Shown here: in pieces, positions 25,162 through 33,526 of the stretch
How the letters are laid out: each line of letters starts with the position of its first letter
Numbering within the stretch: position 1 is the first letter of the stretch
Assembly (NCBI GenBank): GCA_035456465.1
Contig: DATIDD010000058.1
Span: 62,001 to 126,000 of the forward strand
Direction: 5' to 3'
Length of the DNA stretch: 64,000 nt
From: DATHTC01 sp035456465
GTDB taxonomy: Bacteria > Actinomycetota > Thermoleophilia > Gaiellales > Gaiellaceae
Notes under the pieces: model-generated
What the model was told of the DNA's origin: nothing
What the model saw: only the letters and a program-made list of their open reading frames with translations
Database searches by the model: none
Translations under genes and position numbers: made by a program

Positions 25162-26608
25162 GCCGGCGGGCCGCGCGGGGCGCCCCGGCGTCCCGCGCGG
25201 CCGTCGGATCCTCCGCGCCCGCGCCGAGGGCGTGGCCGCGCGGGATCCGCCCCCAGCCGGGACGGCGACCCACGAGCACGAGCGCCGTCGCCCACACCTG
25301 CCACGCGGCGACGAGCGGGCGGTACCAGAGCGTCTCCGCGAGCCCCCACGCGCTCAGCACCGCCAGGTCGCGGCCGGAGTACCGCCGCGAGCCGACGTCC
25401 TCCACGAGCAGCGCCGTCACCGTCTGCACCTCTCCCACGAGCACCGTGACCACGACGAACGCGACCACGAACACGACCGGGGCCGCGCTGGTCGCGAGCA
25501 GGAGGATCGCGATCGGGTAGGCGAGCAGCTGCATCACCGGCGCGGCGGCCTCGAGCACGACGCCCGGCATCCCGAGCAGCCCTGCCGCCCCGTACCGCCG
25601 CCGCAGCAGCATCCGGCGGTGCAGCCGGAGGTTGTCGAGCAGGCCGACGTGCCAGCGCACCCGCTGGCCCCGCAGCGAGCGGAGGTCGTTCGGCGCCTCC
25701 GTCCAGCACACGGCCTCCGGGACGAAGGCGACGCGGGCGCGCCGGCCCCGCCGCGGCTCGAGCGCGTGCAGCCGCATCGTCACCTCCATGTCCTCGCCGA
25801 GCGTGCGCGTGGCGAGGCCGCCCGCCTCGACGAGCACGTCCCGCCGGAAGACGCCGAACGCGCCGCTCACGATCAGGAGCCCGTTGACGCGCGCCCACGC
25901 GACGCGCGCGGCGACGATCCCGCGGAGGTACTCGAGCACCTGGACGGCCTCGACGGCGCGCCGCGGCGCCCGCACGTGCACGCGCCCGCGCGCGTCGACC
26001 GTCGAGCCGTTGACGACGCAGACGGCGCCGCCCACGGCGACGCACTCGAGCGGCCACTCCTCGTACGGCCGCAGGCACCGCTCGAGCGCGCCTTCCTCGA
26101 CGAGCGAGTCGCCGTCGGTGATCGTGACGAGGTCGCCCCGGGCGATCGCGATCGCGGCGTTGCAGGCGTCGGCGCGGCCGCCGTTCTCCTTGCGCAGGAC
26201 GCGGACGCGCGGGTCGGCCCGCGACACGTGCAGGCTGCGGAGCGGCGCCGTCGCGAGCGCCGGCGGCGGGCCGAGCGGGACGTCGACGAGGTCGAACGCG
26301 CTCGTCAGCCGCGCGAAGGTCCCGTCGGTCGACCCGTCGTCGATCACGAGCACCTCGAGCGGGTGGTACCGGTGGTGGAGCAGGGCGCGGACGTTCGCGA
26401 CGATCCCGGCCTCCTCGTTGAACGCCGGCACGATCGCCGTCAGCCGCGGGAGCCGACGGCGCGGGACGATCCCGATCCCGTACACGCGGCGCCGGTCGCG
26501 GCGGATCACGTCGACCGCGGCGAAGCCGAGCAGCGCAGCGGCCATGAGGTTGTAGAGCAGGAAGAAGCTCCCGACGACGACCGCCGCGACGAGCAGGGCC
26601 TCGTTCAC
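25151..26608 (-). CDS. Membrane glycosyltransferase family 2 (poly-GlcNAc/cellulose synthase-like)
   Basis: A 485-residue protein from GTG 26608, overlapping the HEAT gene stop by four bases (GTGA). An N-terminal membrane helix (residues ~3-30) precedes the GT2 domain: VPAFNEEAGIVANVRALL, DDGSTDGT, the TDGDSLVE motif, TLGEDMEVTMRL (catalytic ED) and GQRVRWHVG (QxxRW). Two to four membrane helices follow (~330-440). This set marks processive inverting synthases of the BcsA/PgaC/HasA type that polymerise and export a beta-linked polysaccharide. The C-terminal ~35 residues are Ala/Arg-rich. The polymer is not identifiable. Confidence 0.9.
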   Translation of the reverse strand: MNEALLVAAVVVGSFFLLYNLMAAALLGFAAVDVIRRDRRRVYGIGIVPRRRLPRLTAIVPAFNEEAGIVANVRALLHHRYHPLEVLVIDDGSTDGTFARLTSAFDLVDVPLGPPPALATAPLRSLHVSRADPRVRVLRKENGGRADACNAAIAIARGDLVTITDGDSLVEEGALERCLRPYEEWPLECVAVGGAVCVVNGSTVDARGRVHVRAPRRAVEAVQVLEYLRGIVAARVAWARVNGLLIVSGAFGVFRRDVLVEAGGLATRTLGEDMEVTMRLHALEPRRGRRARVAFVPEAVCWTEAPNDLRSLRGQRVRWHVGLLDNLRLHRRMLLRRRYGAAGLLGMPGVVLEAAAPVMQLLAYPIAILLLATSAAPVVFVVAFVVVTVLVGEVQTVTALLVEDVGSRRYSGRDLAVLSAWGLAETLWYRPLVAAWQVWATALVLVGRRPGWGRIPRGHALGAGAEDPTAARDAGAPRAARRPTR

Positions 26609-27684
26609 GCCGCCGCCACCGCGACCTGGTCGACCGCCCACGAGCGCGTCGCGGCGAGCGCCGCGCCGGCGGCCGCGCCCGCGGTCGGCCGGCGCCGCAG
26701 CGCGAGCAGTGCCTCCGCCGCCCGCCGCGCCGTCTCGCGGTCGCGGTGGGCGAGGAGCCTCGCGAGGATCGGCACGGAGGCGGGATCGTCGAACGCGGCG
26801 AGCGCCCGCACGGCGGCGCGGCGGGCGCGGTCGTCCTCGGCCCCGGCGGCGCGGGCGAGCACGGGCGGTGCGACGCCGCCGCCCAGGTCGCCGAGGGCGT
26901 CGGCCGCCGCCGCCCGCACGTCCGGGTCGGCGTCGGTCGCGAGCACGCGGCCGAGCACGCCGCGGACGCGCGGGAGATCGGGCTCGGCGACGACCTGCGA
27001 GAGCCCGAAGCACGCGCTCGCCCGGAGCGGCGCCGGCGCGGCGACGGCCGCCTCCGCGAACAACGGCGCCGCGGCGGCGCCGCACGCGCAGAGCGCCTCG
27101 TACGCGACCGTCGTGCTCACCGCCTCCCTCCGCGCGAACCAGCGGCCGAGGACGTCCGCCGCCTGCGGCGTCCCGATCTCGCCGAGCGCCCGCGCCGCCG
27201 CGACCCGGACCTCGCGGACCGGGTCGCCGCCGCGCGCCGCGAGCAGCGGCACCGCGTCCTCGACGAGGAGGGCGCCGAGCACGTGGCAGCCGAGCGCGCG
27301 GCGCCAGGGCTTCCGGCGGCGCAGCGCGCGCGCCGCGAGGTCGGCCGTGCCCGCGGCCCTGAGCCGGCCTCGGAGCAGGTCCCGGTCGTCGGGCGCGAGG
27401 TCGCGGACGAGCTCGAGCACGACGTGGGCCGCGACCGGGCGGTCCCGCCGGTGCACGCTCCGCACCACCGCCTCGACGTCGGGCACGTCCGCCTCGGGGG
27501 CGAGGAGGGCGGGCAGTGCGCCGGCGAGCTGCCTCCTGACGGCCCGCGCCCGCCGGTCGCGGACGGCGAGCCACCCGCGGCGGCCGACGACGACCGCGAC
27601 CAGGGCGACGTTGGCCACCAGCAGGATCGCGACCGCGACGACCGTGCCGACGGCGAGCGCGCTCGTCGCGACGGGCGCCGTCAC
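26605..27684 (-). CDS. Membrane-anchored HEAT-repeat protein
   Basis: About 359 residues. An N-terminal membrane helix (VATSALAVGTVVAVAILLVANVALVAVVV) is followed by repeated ~31-residue helical units such as DPVREVRVAAARALGEIGTPQAADVL and DPDVRAAAADALGDLGGGVAPPVL, the HEAT/PBS-lyase-repeat pattern. HEAT proteins act as scaffolds. The stop overlaps the glycosyltransferase start, and HEAT-plus-GT2 pairs recur in bacteria, so the protein probably assists that synthase. GTG 27684 is the only plausible start before the membrane helix, with GAGG upstream. Confidence 0.8.
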   Translation of the reverse strand: MTAPVATSALAVGTVVAVAILLVANVALVAVVVGRRGWLAVRDRRARAVRRQLAGALPALLAPEADVPDVEAVVRSVHRRDRPVAAHVVLELVRDLAPDDRDLLRGRLRAAGTADLAARALRRRKPWRRALGCHVLGALLVEDAVPLLAARGGDPVREVRVAAARALGEIGTPQAADVLGRWFARREAVSTTVAYEALCACGAAAAPLFAEAAVAAPAPLRASACFGLSQVVAEPDLPRVRGVLGRVLATDADPDVRAAAADALGDLGGGVAPPVLARAAGAEDDRARRAAVRALAAFDDPASVPILARLLAHRDRETARRAAEALLALRRRPTAGAAAGAALAATRSWAVDQVAVAAA

Positions 27685-27731
27685 GACCTCGAGTATGGGC
27701 GCGGCGGCGGCGCGGCGCCACCCGGTGCCGG

Positions 27732-29798
27732 CTAGCGCCGGGCGAGGCCGGCGCCGTGCGCGGCGTGCGCGGGCAGGTAGTACCGCTCGACGTACTCGGC
27801 GACCATCCGGCCGGTGTTGAAGCGCGCGCCGACGTCCGCGACCGACTCCCGCATCATCGCGACCCAGCGCCGGGGGATCCCGCGCTGGTCGCGCTCGTAG
27901 AACGCCGGGATCACCTCGTCCTCGAGCACGGCCAGCAGCGCCGCCGCGTCGGCCGCGTCTCCCTCGGCCTCGTCCGGGTGCTCCTCGGCCGTCCCGATCG
28001 CCCAGCCGAGCTCGGGCGCGTACCCCTCCGCCCACCAGCCGTCGAGGACGGAGACGTTCAGCGCGCCGTTCAGGCCGGCCTTCATCCCGCTCGTGCCCGA
28101 CGCCTCCAGCGGCCGCCGCGGGTTGTTCAGCCAGACGTCGACGCCCTGCACGAGGGCCCGCGCGAGCGTCATCTCGTAGTCCTCGAGGAAGGCGACGCGC
28201 CCGCCGAAGCGCGGGTCGCGCGAGAGCTCGACGAGCCGGCGGATCAGCGACTTGCCGCCCTCGTCGGCGGGGTGCGCCTTGCCCGCGACGAGCAGCTGGA
28301 CGGGCCGCGCCGGGTCGTTGAGGAACCAGGCGAGGCGGGCCGGGTCGGCGAACAGGAGCGTCGCGCGCTTGTAGGTCGCGAACCGGCGCGCGAAGCCGAT
28401 CGTCAGCGCCTCCGGGTCGAGCGCGATGCGTCCGGCGCCCCGGCCGCCGAGCTGCCGCTCGAAGCGCCGGCGCGCGACCTCCAGGAGCATCGCCTTGCGC
28501 TCGCGGTGGATCCGCCAGAGCTCCTCGTCGGCCAGCGGGCGCGCGGCGTCCCAGCGCGGACGGCCGTCGGCGTCGCTCCCGAGCGCCGAGGCGAGCTCCG
28601 GCCCGAGCCACGTCCGGTCGTGGACGCCGTTCGTGATGTGCCCGATCGGGACCTCGTCGACGGAGCGGTCGGGCCACAGGCTCCCCCACATCTCCCGCGC
28701 GACGCGGCCGTGCAGCTCCGACACGGCGTTCGCGTACGCGCTGGTGCGGAGGGCGAGCGGCGTCAGCCCGAACGTCTCGCCGTTGCCCTCCACCCGCGCG
28801 AGCGCGAACACGGCCTCCCAGCCGACGCCGTACTGCTCCGCCTGCTCGCCGAGGTAGCGCCGCACGAGCACGGGGTCGAACTCCTCGTTCCCGGCGGGCA
28901 CGGGCGTGTGCGTGGTGAACACCGTCGTCCTCCGCACCTGCTCCACCGCGTCGTCGAGCGAGACGCCGCGTGCCAGCATGGCGCGCGCGCGCTCGAGTTG
29001 CAGGAACGCCGAATGCCCCTCGTTCAGGTGGAACACCGTCGGCTCGAGGCCGAGCGCCGCGAGCGCGCGGACGCCGCCGATCCCGAGGACGAGCTCCTGG
29101 CGGAGCCGCTGCTCGCGGTCGCCGCCGTAGAGCGTCCACGTGACGCCCGAGGCGCGTTCCGAGTTCCCTTCGACGGCCGTGTCGAGCAGCAGCAGCCGCG
29201 TGCGGCCGGCCCACGTCTCCCACACCCGCACCGCGACCTCCTCGCCGTCGAGGAGCACGCGCACGAGCTCGCCGGTGTCACGGAGGGCCAGTCGCGCCGG
29301 GTCGTTGTCGGGGTAGCGCTCGACCTGCCGGCCCAGCTCGTCCAGCTCCTGCCGGAAGTAGCCGTCGCGGTAGAAGAGCCCGACGCCGACGAGCGGCACG
29401 CCGAGGTCGGACGCGGACTTGAGGTGGTCGCCGGCGAGGACGCCGAGGCCGCCGGAGTAGATCGGCAGGCTCTCGTCGAGGCCGAACTCCGTCGAGAAGT
29501 AGGCGACGAGGAAGCTGGGGTCGCCGTGCTCCCGCTGCCACCAGGTCTCGCGCGCGAGCTCCTCGGCCACCTCGGCGCGCGCCTGCTCGAGCGCGACGCG
29601 GAAGCTCGGGTCGCCGGCGGCGCGCGCCAGCGCCTCGTCGGGGAGATCGGCGAGGAGCGCGGTCGGGTTGTGCTCGACGCGCTCCCAGGCCGCCGGGTCG
29701 AGCTGCTCGAACAGGCCGCGGACGGCCGGATGCCAGCTGAAGGAGAAGTTCGCCGCCAGCTCCGCGAGGCGCGTCCTGACGTCCTGGATGTCGCTCAT
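27732..29798 (-). CDS. glgP: Alpha-glucan (glycogen) phosphorylase
   Basis: Encodes 688 residues of the short GT35 type, about 150 shorter than the E. coli/muscle enzyme. Recognisable blocks are YFSTEFGLDESLPIYSGGLGVLAGDHLKSASDLG near residue 105, FHLNEGHSAFLQLE, FTTHTPVPAGNEEF, GHITNGVHDRTW, and RRPLEASGTSGMKAGLNGALNVSVLDGWW, whose Lys carries pyridoxal phosphate. The enzyme releases glucose-1-phosphate from glycogen using phosphate, feeding glycolysis without ATP cost. It is divergent from carbamate kinase; the shared region holds inverted-repeat site 4. The start at 29798 matches the family N-terminus. Confidence 0.94.
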   Translation of the reverse strand: MSDIQDVRTRLAELAANFSFSWHPAVRGLFEQLDPAAWERVEHNPTALLADLPDEALARAAGDPSFRVALEQARAEVAEELARETWWQREHGDPSFLVAYFSTEFGLDESLPIYSGGLGVLAGDHLKSASDLGVPLVGVGLFYRDGYFRQELDELGRQVERYPDNDPARLALRDTGELVRVLLDGEEVAVRVWETWAGRTRLLLLDTAVEGNSERASGVTWTLYGGDREQRLRQELVLGIGGVRALAALGLEPTVFHLNEGHSAFLQLERARAMLARGVSLDDAVEQVRRTTVFTTHTPVPAGNEEFDPVLVRRYLGEQAEQYGVGWEAVFALARVEGNGETFGLTPLALRTSAYANAVSELHGRVAREMWGSLWPDRSVDEVPIGHITNGVHDRTWLGPELASALGSDADGRPRWDAARPLADEELWRIHRERKAMLLEVARRRFERQLGGRGAGRIALDPEALTIGFARRFATYKRATLLFADPARLAWFLNDPARPVQLLVAGKAHPADEGGKSLIRRLVELSRDPRFGGRVAFLEDYEMTLARALVQGVDVWLNNPRRPLEASGTSGMKAGLNGALNVSVLDGWWAEGYAPELGWAIGTAEEHPDEAEGDAADAAALLAVLEDEVIPAFYERDQRGIPRRWVAMMRESVADVGARFNTGRMVAEYVERYYLPAHAAHGAGLARR

Positions 29799-29922
29799 CG
29801 TGTGCCTCGAGGGGTGTGGCCCGAGAAAAACCCGCCGGGGCGGCGGGACCCCCGGGACTCTACCGAACCGCGCCCGACGCGACCGGCGGCGGTGGAGCCC
29901 CATCCGTACTCGGCCGCACCGG

Positions 29923-29945
29923 CGATCGGCGGCGCGACCGATGCC
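29923..29945 (+). promoter_or_regulatory. Inverted-repeat site 4 (ATCGG-N8-CCGAT) between glgP and carbamate kinase
   Basis: ATCGGCGGCGCGACCGAT occupies 29925-29942, with CG before and GCC after. It lies in the divergent region between glycogen phosphorylase (start 29798) and carbamate kinase, 26 bases before the first in-frame ATG of the latter. Confidence 0.55.
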
Positions 29946-29964
29946 CGGCGCCGCGCCGCGGCGG

Positions 29965-30008
29965 AAGATGCGCGCGAACAAGGAGGAAGATGCGCGCGAA
30001 CAAGGAGG
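29965..30008 (+). repeat. Perfect 22-base tandem duplication containing an ATG and a ribosome binding site
   Basis: The unit beginning AAGATGCGCGCGAACAAG and ending GAGG occurs at 29965-29986 and again, identically, at 29987-30008. Each copy carries an ATG and AAGGAGG. Because 22 is not a multiple of three, only the first copy's ATG (29968) is in frame with carbamate kinase. Confidence 0.9.
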
Positions 30009-30990
30009 AGGCACGACCGTCGTCTCGCAGCCCGCACCGACCCAGCGCACCCCGGTGCGGGAGCGTCCCCGCGTCGTCGCCGCCCTCGGCGGGAACGCCC
30101 TGCTGCGCCGCGGGGAGCCGCAGGACGCCGAGACGCAGCTCCGGAACGTGAAGGTCGCCGTCGCCTCCCTCGGCGAGCTCGCCCGGGAGGCCGACCTCGT
30201 CGTCACCCACGGGAACGGCCCGCAGGTGGGCCTGCTCGCGCTCCAGGCCGCGGCGTACGGCTCGACCGACCCGCTCGACGTGCTGGGCGCCGAGAGCGAG
30301 GGGATGATCGGCTACCTGCTCGCGCAGGCCCTCGGCGGCGCGATCACCGACCGGCCCGTCGCGGCGCTCCTCACGCAGGTGCGCGTGGCGGCCGACGACC
30401 CCGCGTTCACACGACCGACGAAGCCGATCGGCCCCGTGTACCCGCGCGAGGAGGCCGAGCGGCTCGCGGCCGAGCGCGGCTGGGCGATCGCGCCCGACAC
30501 GAAGGGCTTCCGCCGTGTCGTCGCCTCCCCCGACCCGCTCGAGATCCTCGAGATCGACGCGATCCGGATCCTCGTCGAGGCCGGCGTGCTCGTCGTGTGC
30601 GCGGGCGGCGGCGGCGTTCCGGTCGTCGCGGATCGGGCCGGCGCGGTGCACGGCGTCGAGGCGGTGATCGACAAGGATCTCGCCGCCGCGCTGCTCGCGC
30701 GCCTCCTGGACGCGGACGCCCTGCTGCTCCTCACGGACGTGCGCGGCGTGGAGGCCGGCTTCGGGACTCCCGACGCCAGGCTCGTGCGCGAGGGCCGCGC
30801 CGAGGAGCTGCTGGAGCTGGGTCTTCCTGCGGGCTCGATGCGGCCGAAGGTCGAGGCGGCGCGCCGCTTCGTCGAGGCCACCGCCGGCCTGGCTGCGATC
30901 GGCGCGCTGCACGAGGCCGCCGAGCTCCTCCACGCCCGGGCCGGAACGCGAGTGCTGCCCGCCACCGACGCAGAAAGGACGACGCCATGA
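29968..30990 (+). CDS. arcC: Carbamate kinase
   Basis: Encodes 340 residues if started at ATG 29968. The conserved core begins VVAALGGNALLRRGEP near residue 37. Other family blocks are THGNGPQVGLLALQAA, AESEGMIGYLLAQAL, KPIGPVYPREEAERL, CAGGGGVPVV, VIDKDLAAALLARLL, LLLLTDV and GSMRPKVEAARRFVE. The enzyme makes ATP from carbamoyl phosphate and ADP. Its stop overlaps the ornithine carbamoyltransferase start (ATGA). The start is uncertain: it lies in a tandem duplication, the best-placed Shine-Dalgarno (30002-30008) is followed by ACG at 30013, and GTG 30054 would give the usual family N-terminus. No arginine deiminase gene is visible. Confidence 0.9.
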   Translation: MRANKEEDAREQGGGTTVVSQPAPTQRTPVRERPRVVAALGGNALLRRGEPQDAETQLRNVKVAVASLGELAREADLVVTHGNGPQVGLLALQAAAYGSTDPLDVLGAESEGMIGYLLAQALGGAITDRPVAALLTQVRVAADDPAFTRPTKPIGPVYPREEAERLAAERGWAIAPDTKGFRRVVASPDPLEILEIDAIRILVEAGVLVVCAGGGGVPVVADRAGAVHGVEAVIDKDLAAALLARLLDADALLLLTDVRGVEAGFGTPDARLVREGRAEELLELGLPAGSMRPKVEAARRFVEATAGLAAIGALHEAAELLHARAGTRVLPATDAERTTP

Positions 30991-31967
30991 GCGCCCCGCC
31001 CGTCCCCACCGATCTGCTGCGGGTCGCCGACCTCTCGCCGGCGCAGCTCGAGGCCCTCCTCGACCTCGCGGCGACGATGAAGGCACAGCCGCACGGCTTC
31101 GTCGACGCGTTCCGCGGCGAGAGCGTCGCGCTCTACTTCGAGAAGCCCTCGACGCGAACGCGCGTGTCGTTCGCCGCCGCCGCCGAGCGCCTCGGGATGG
31201 CGCCGATCGCGCTGCGCCCCGACGAGCTCCAGCTCGGCCGCGGCGAGCCCGTGTCCGACACGGGCATCGTCCTCTCCAGCTACGTCAGCGCGATCGTCGC
31301 GCGCGTGTTCTCGCACCGGCTGCTCGAGGAGCTCGCGGCCGCCGCGACCGTCCCCGTCGTCAACGCGCTGTCGGACGACCACCACCCGTGCCAGGCCCTC
31401 GCAGACCTGCTCACCATCAGGGAGCGCGTCGGCCGGCTGCGCGGGACGAAGCTCGCGTTCGTGGGCGCCGGCAACAACGTCGCGCACTCGCTGCTCGAGG
31501 CAGGTGCGCTCCAGGGCATGCACGTCGCCGTCGCCTCGCCGCTCGGCTACGGGCCGAGGATCGAGGTGCTCGAGCGGGTGGCGTGGATCGCCGACGACAC
31601 GGGCGCGGAGCTCACGGCGACCGACGACCCGATCGAAGCCGTGACGGGCGCGGACGCCGTCTACACCGACGTGTGGGCGTCGATGGGCGAGGAGGCCGAG
31701 GTCGAGGGGCGGCGCCGGGCCCTCGCGCCGTACCAGGTCGACGAGGCGCTGATGGCGCACGCCCGGCCCGGGGCGATCTTCCTCCACTGTCTGCCGGCCC
31801 ACCGGGGCGAGGAGGTCACCGCGGAGGTCATCGACGGCCCGCAGTCCGCCGTCTGGCAGCAGGCCGAGAACCGGCTCTCGACCGAGGAGGCGTTGCTGGC
31901 GGTGCTCGCCGGGCGCGACTGGACGATCCAGGCGACGCGACCCGAGCCGCTCACGGCGCTCTACTAG
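30987..31967 (+). CDS. argF: Ornithine carbamoyltransferase
   Basis: Encodes 326 residues. The carbamoyl phosphate loop STRTR is at 55-59, HPCQ at 133-136, the SMG-containing segment VWASMGEE near 228, and HCLPAHRG near 263, all as in ornithine transcarbamylases. It interconverts ornithine plus carbamoyl phosphate and citrulline plus phosphate. Coupled by a four-base overlap to carbamate kinase, it most likely works in the catabolic direction (citrulline to ornithine, then ATP by carbamate kinase) under energy limitation. A biosynthetic arginine role cannot be excluded because no other arg genes are visible. Confidence 0.93.
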   Translation: MSAPPVPTDLLRVADLSPAQLEALLDLAATMKAQPHGFVDAFRGESVALYFEKPSTRTRVSFAAAAERLGMAPIALRPDELQLGRGEPVSDTGIVLSSYVSAIVARVFSHRLLEELAAAATVPVVNALSDDHHPCQALADLLTIRERVGRLRGTKLAFVGAGNNVAHSLLEAGALQGMHVAVASPLGYGPRIEVLERVAWIADDTGAELTATDDPIEAVTGADAVYTDVWASMGEEAEVEGRRRALAPYQVDEALMAHARPGAIFLHCLPAHRGEEVTAEVIDGPQSAVWQQAENRLSTEEALLAVLAGRDWTIQATRPEPLTALY

Positions 31968-32013
31968 GACCGGAAGCGCGCGCGCTCCCGCCCGGCGCCG
32001 CCAGAATGGAGCC

Positions 32014-32550
32014 GTGGCCGGCTCCGAGCGCTACGTCGCCCTGCTCCGAGGCGTCAACCTCGGCCCGCGGAACAAGGTCGCGATGGCGGACCTGCGGGCG
32101 ACCTGCGAGTCGGTCGGCTGCACCGACGTGACGACGTACATCCAGAGCGGCAACGTCGTCCTGAGCAGCCGGCGGACGGCCGCCGGCCTTCGCACCACGC
32201 TCGAGCGCGCGATCGCCGACCAGCTCGGCGTGTCGAGCACCGTGGTCGTACGGACGCGCGCGCAGCTCGCCCGGGTGCTGCAGGCGAACCCGTTCCCGCG
32301 CGCCGACCCGAAGGAGCTCCACGTCGGCTTCCTGGCCGAGCCTCCGGCCAGGCGGGCGGCGGCGTCGCTCGCGGACGTGTCGTTCCCGCCGGACGAGTTC
32401 GAGCTGCGCGGGACCGAGCTCTACTTCCGCTACCCGAACGGGATGGGCCGGTCGAAGCTGGCGGCGTTCCCGTTCGACCGCCGGCTCGACGTGCCCGTCA
32501 CCGTGCGCAACTGGCGCACGGTCACGAAGCTCCACGAGCTGTCGGCCTGA
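32014..32550 (+). CDS. DUF1697 family protein
   Basis: Encodes 178 residues from GTG 32014. It matches the DUF1697 pattern from end to end: YVALLRGVNLGPRNKVAMADLRA, TTYIQSGNVVLSS, HVGFLAEPP, and the C-terminal RSKLAAFPFDRRLDVPVTVRNWRTVTKL. The biochemical role is unknown; the segment resembles nucleotide- or nucleic-acid-binding small folds, but that is uncertain. Its 3' end overlaps the converging PAP2 gene by 29 bases. Confidence 0.87.
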   Translation: MAGSERYVALLRGVNLGPRNKVAMADLRATCESVGCTDVTTYIQSGNVVLSSRRTAAGLRTTLERAIADQLGVSSTVVVRTRAQLARVLQANPFPRADPKELHVGFLAEPPARRAAASLADVSFPPDEFELRGTELYFRYPNGMGRSKLAAFPFDRRLDVPVTVRNWRTVTKLHELSA

Positions 32551-33496
32551 GCTCGCGCGCGGCCGCGATCCGATCGGCGACGCGGTCGACGACGACGACC
32601 GCCACCACCGTGTACGTCCAGCCGATCAGCACGTCGACGAGGTAGTGCTCGGCCGTGTAGACGAGCGCGAACGTCATCGCGAGCGGGTAGAGCGCGACGA
32701 TCGGCCGGACGCGGGGCAGCGTGCGCCAGATCACGATCGCGAACAGCAGCGTGTAGGCCGCGTGGAGCGACGGCACCGCCGCGACCGGGTTCGCGTACTG
32801 CGAGCCGTGGTCGAACAGCGTCTCGAAGTCGAAGTACGGCAGGTGGCCGGAGATCGTGCCGATCGAGCGCGTCGTCCACTCGAGCTCGCCCTCGCGGCTC
32901 GCGAGCCACGGCGGCGCCGCGGGGAACAGCGCGTAGGTGGCGAAGCCCATCAGCGCCAGCAGCGACACGGTGGCGACGTAGCGGCGAAAGCGGTCGCGGG
33001 CGAAGAACCACAGCGCGCCGGCCAGCGCGTACGTGGCGACGAAGTAGCTCGCGTACACGAGCCAGGCGCCGTAGTCGTACCAGTGCAGTCGGGCGGGCCC
33101 GTCCCAGAGGTGCTGTTGCAGCCAGACGGTGGGCGCGGTGCCGCCGAAGAGCAGCCGGTCGGCCTCGAGCTGCGGGCGCACGTGCGTCGCGAACAGGAGC
33201 CCGTCGGCCGTGCCCCGCAGGAGGTCGTAGACCCACAGGATCAGGGCGAGCGGGAGCCACTCGAACACGACGCCGCGCGCCCACCCGCGCACGTTCGTCG
33301 TCGAGAACGCGAGCAGCCCGAGGACGATCCACAGCAGCAGCCGCTCACGCGACACCGGGATCCCGTCCCGGTAGACGAAGACCGACAGCGCGGCGAGGTA
33401 GACGGCCGGGGCGCCGAACCGGAGCGCGAGCCGGAGGCGCGGGTCCCCCAGCAGGCGCCCCGCGACGCGACGACGGGCGAGCGAGCCTGCCTCCAC
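32522..33496 (-). CDS. PAP2-family membrane phosphatase/inositol phosphotransferase-like protein
   Basis: A 324-residue integral membrane protein with about six or more hydrophobic segments. The acid-phosphatase-type motifs are AAVPSLHAAYTLLF (SxxHA, catalytic His) and YTAEHYLVDVLIGWTY (HxxxD). This PAP2_3 subgroup includes inositol-phosphorylceramide synthases and actinobacterial lipid phosphatases. It probably dephosphorylates or transfers a lipid phosphate at the outer membrane face. The substrate is not evident. Confidence 0.87.
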   Translation of the reverse strand: MEAGSLARRRVAGRLLGDPRLRLALRFGAPAVYLAALSVFVYRDGIPVSRERLLLWIVLGLLAFSTTNVRGWARGVVFEWLPLALILWVYDLLRGTADGLLFATHVRPQLEADRLLFGGTAPTVWLQQHLWDGPARLHWYDYGAWLVYASYFVATYALAGALWFFARDRFRRYVATVSLLALMGFATYALFPAAPPWLASREGELEWTTRSIGTISGHLPYFDFETLFDHGSQYANPVAAVPSLHAAYTLLFAIVIWRTLPRVRPIVALYPLAMTFALVYTAEHYLVDVLIGWTYTVVAVVVVDRVADRIAAARELRPTARGAS

Positions 33497-33526
33497 CGTG
33501 CGGAGGCTAGCCGGACGGCGCCGCGG

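Noticed and set aside
27756..31967. A 1403-codon open frame on the plus strand ending in ornithine carbamoyltransferase
   Set aside because: Only the last 326 codons are the real gene. The upstream part is antisense to glycogen phosphorylase and out of frame with carbamate kinase.
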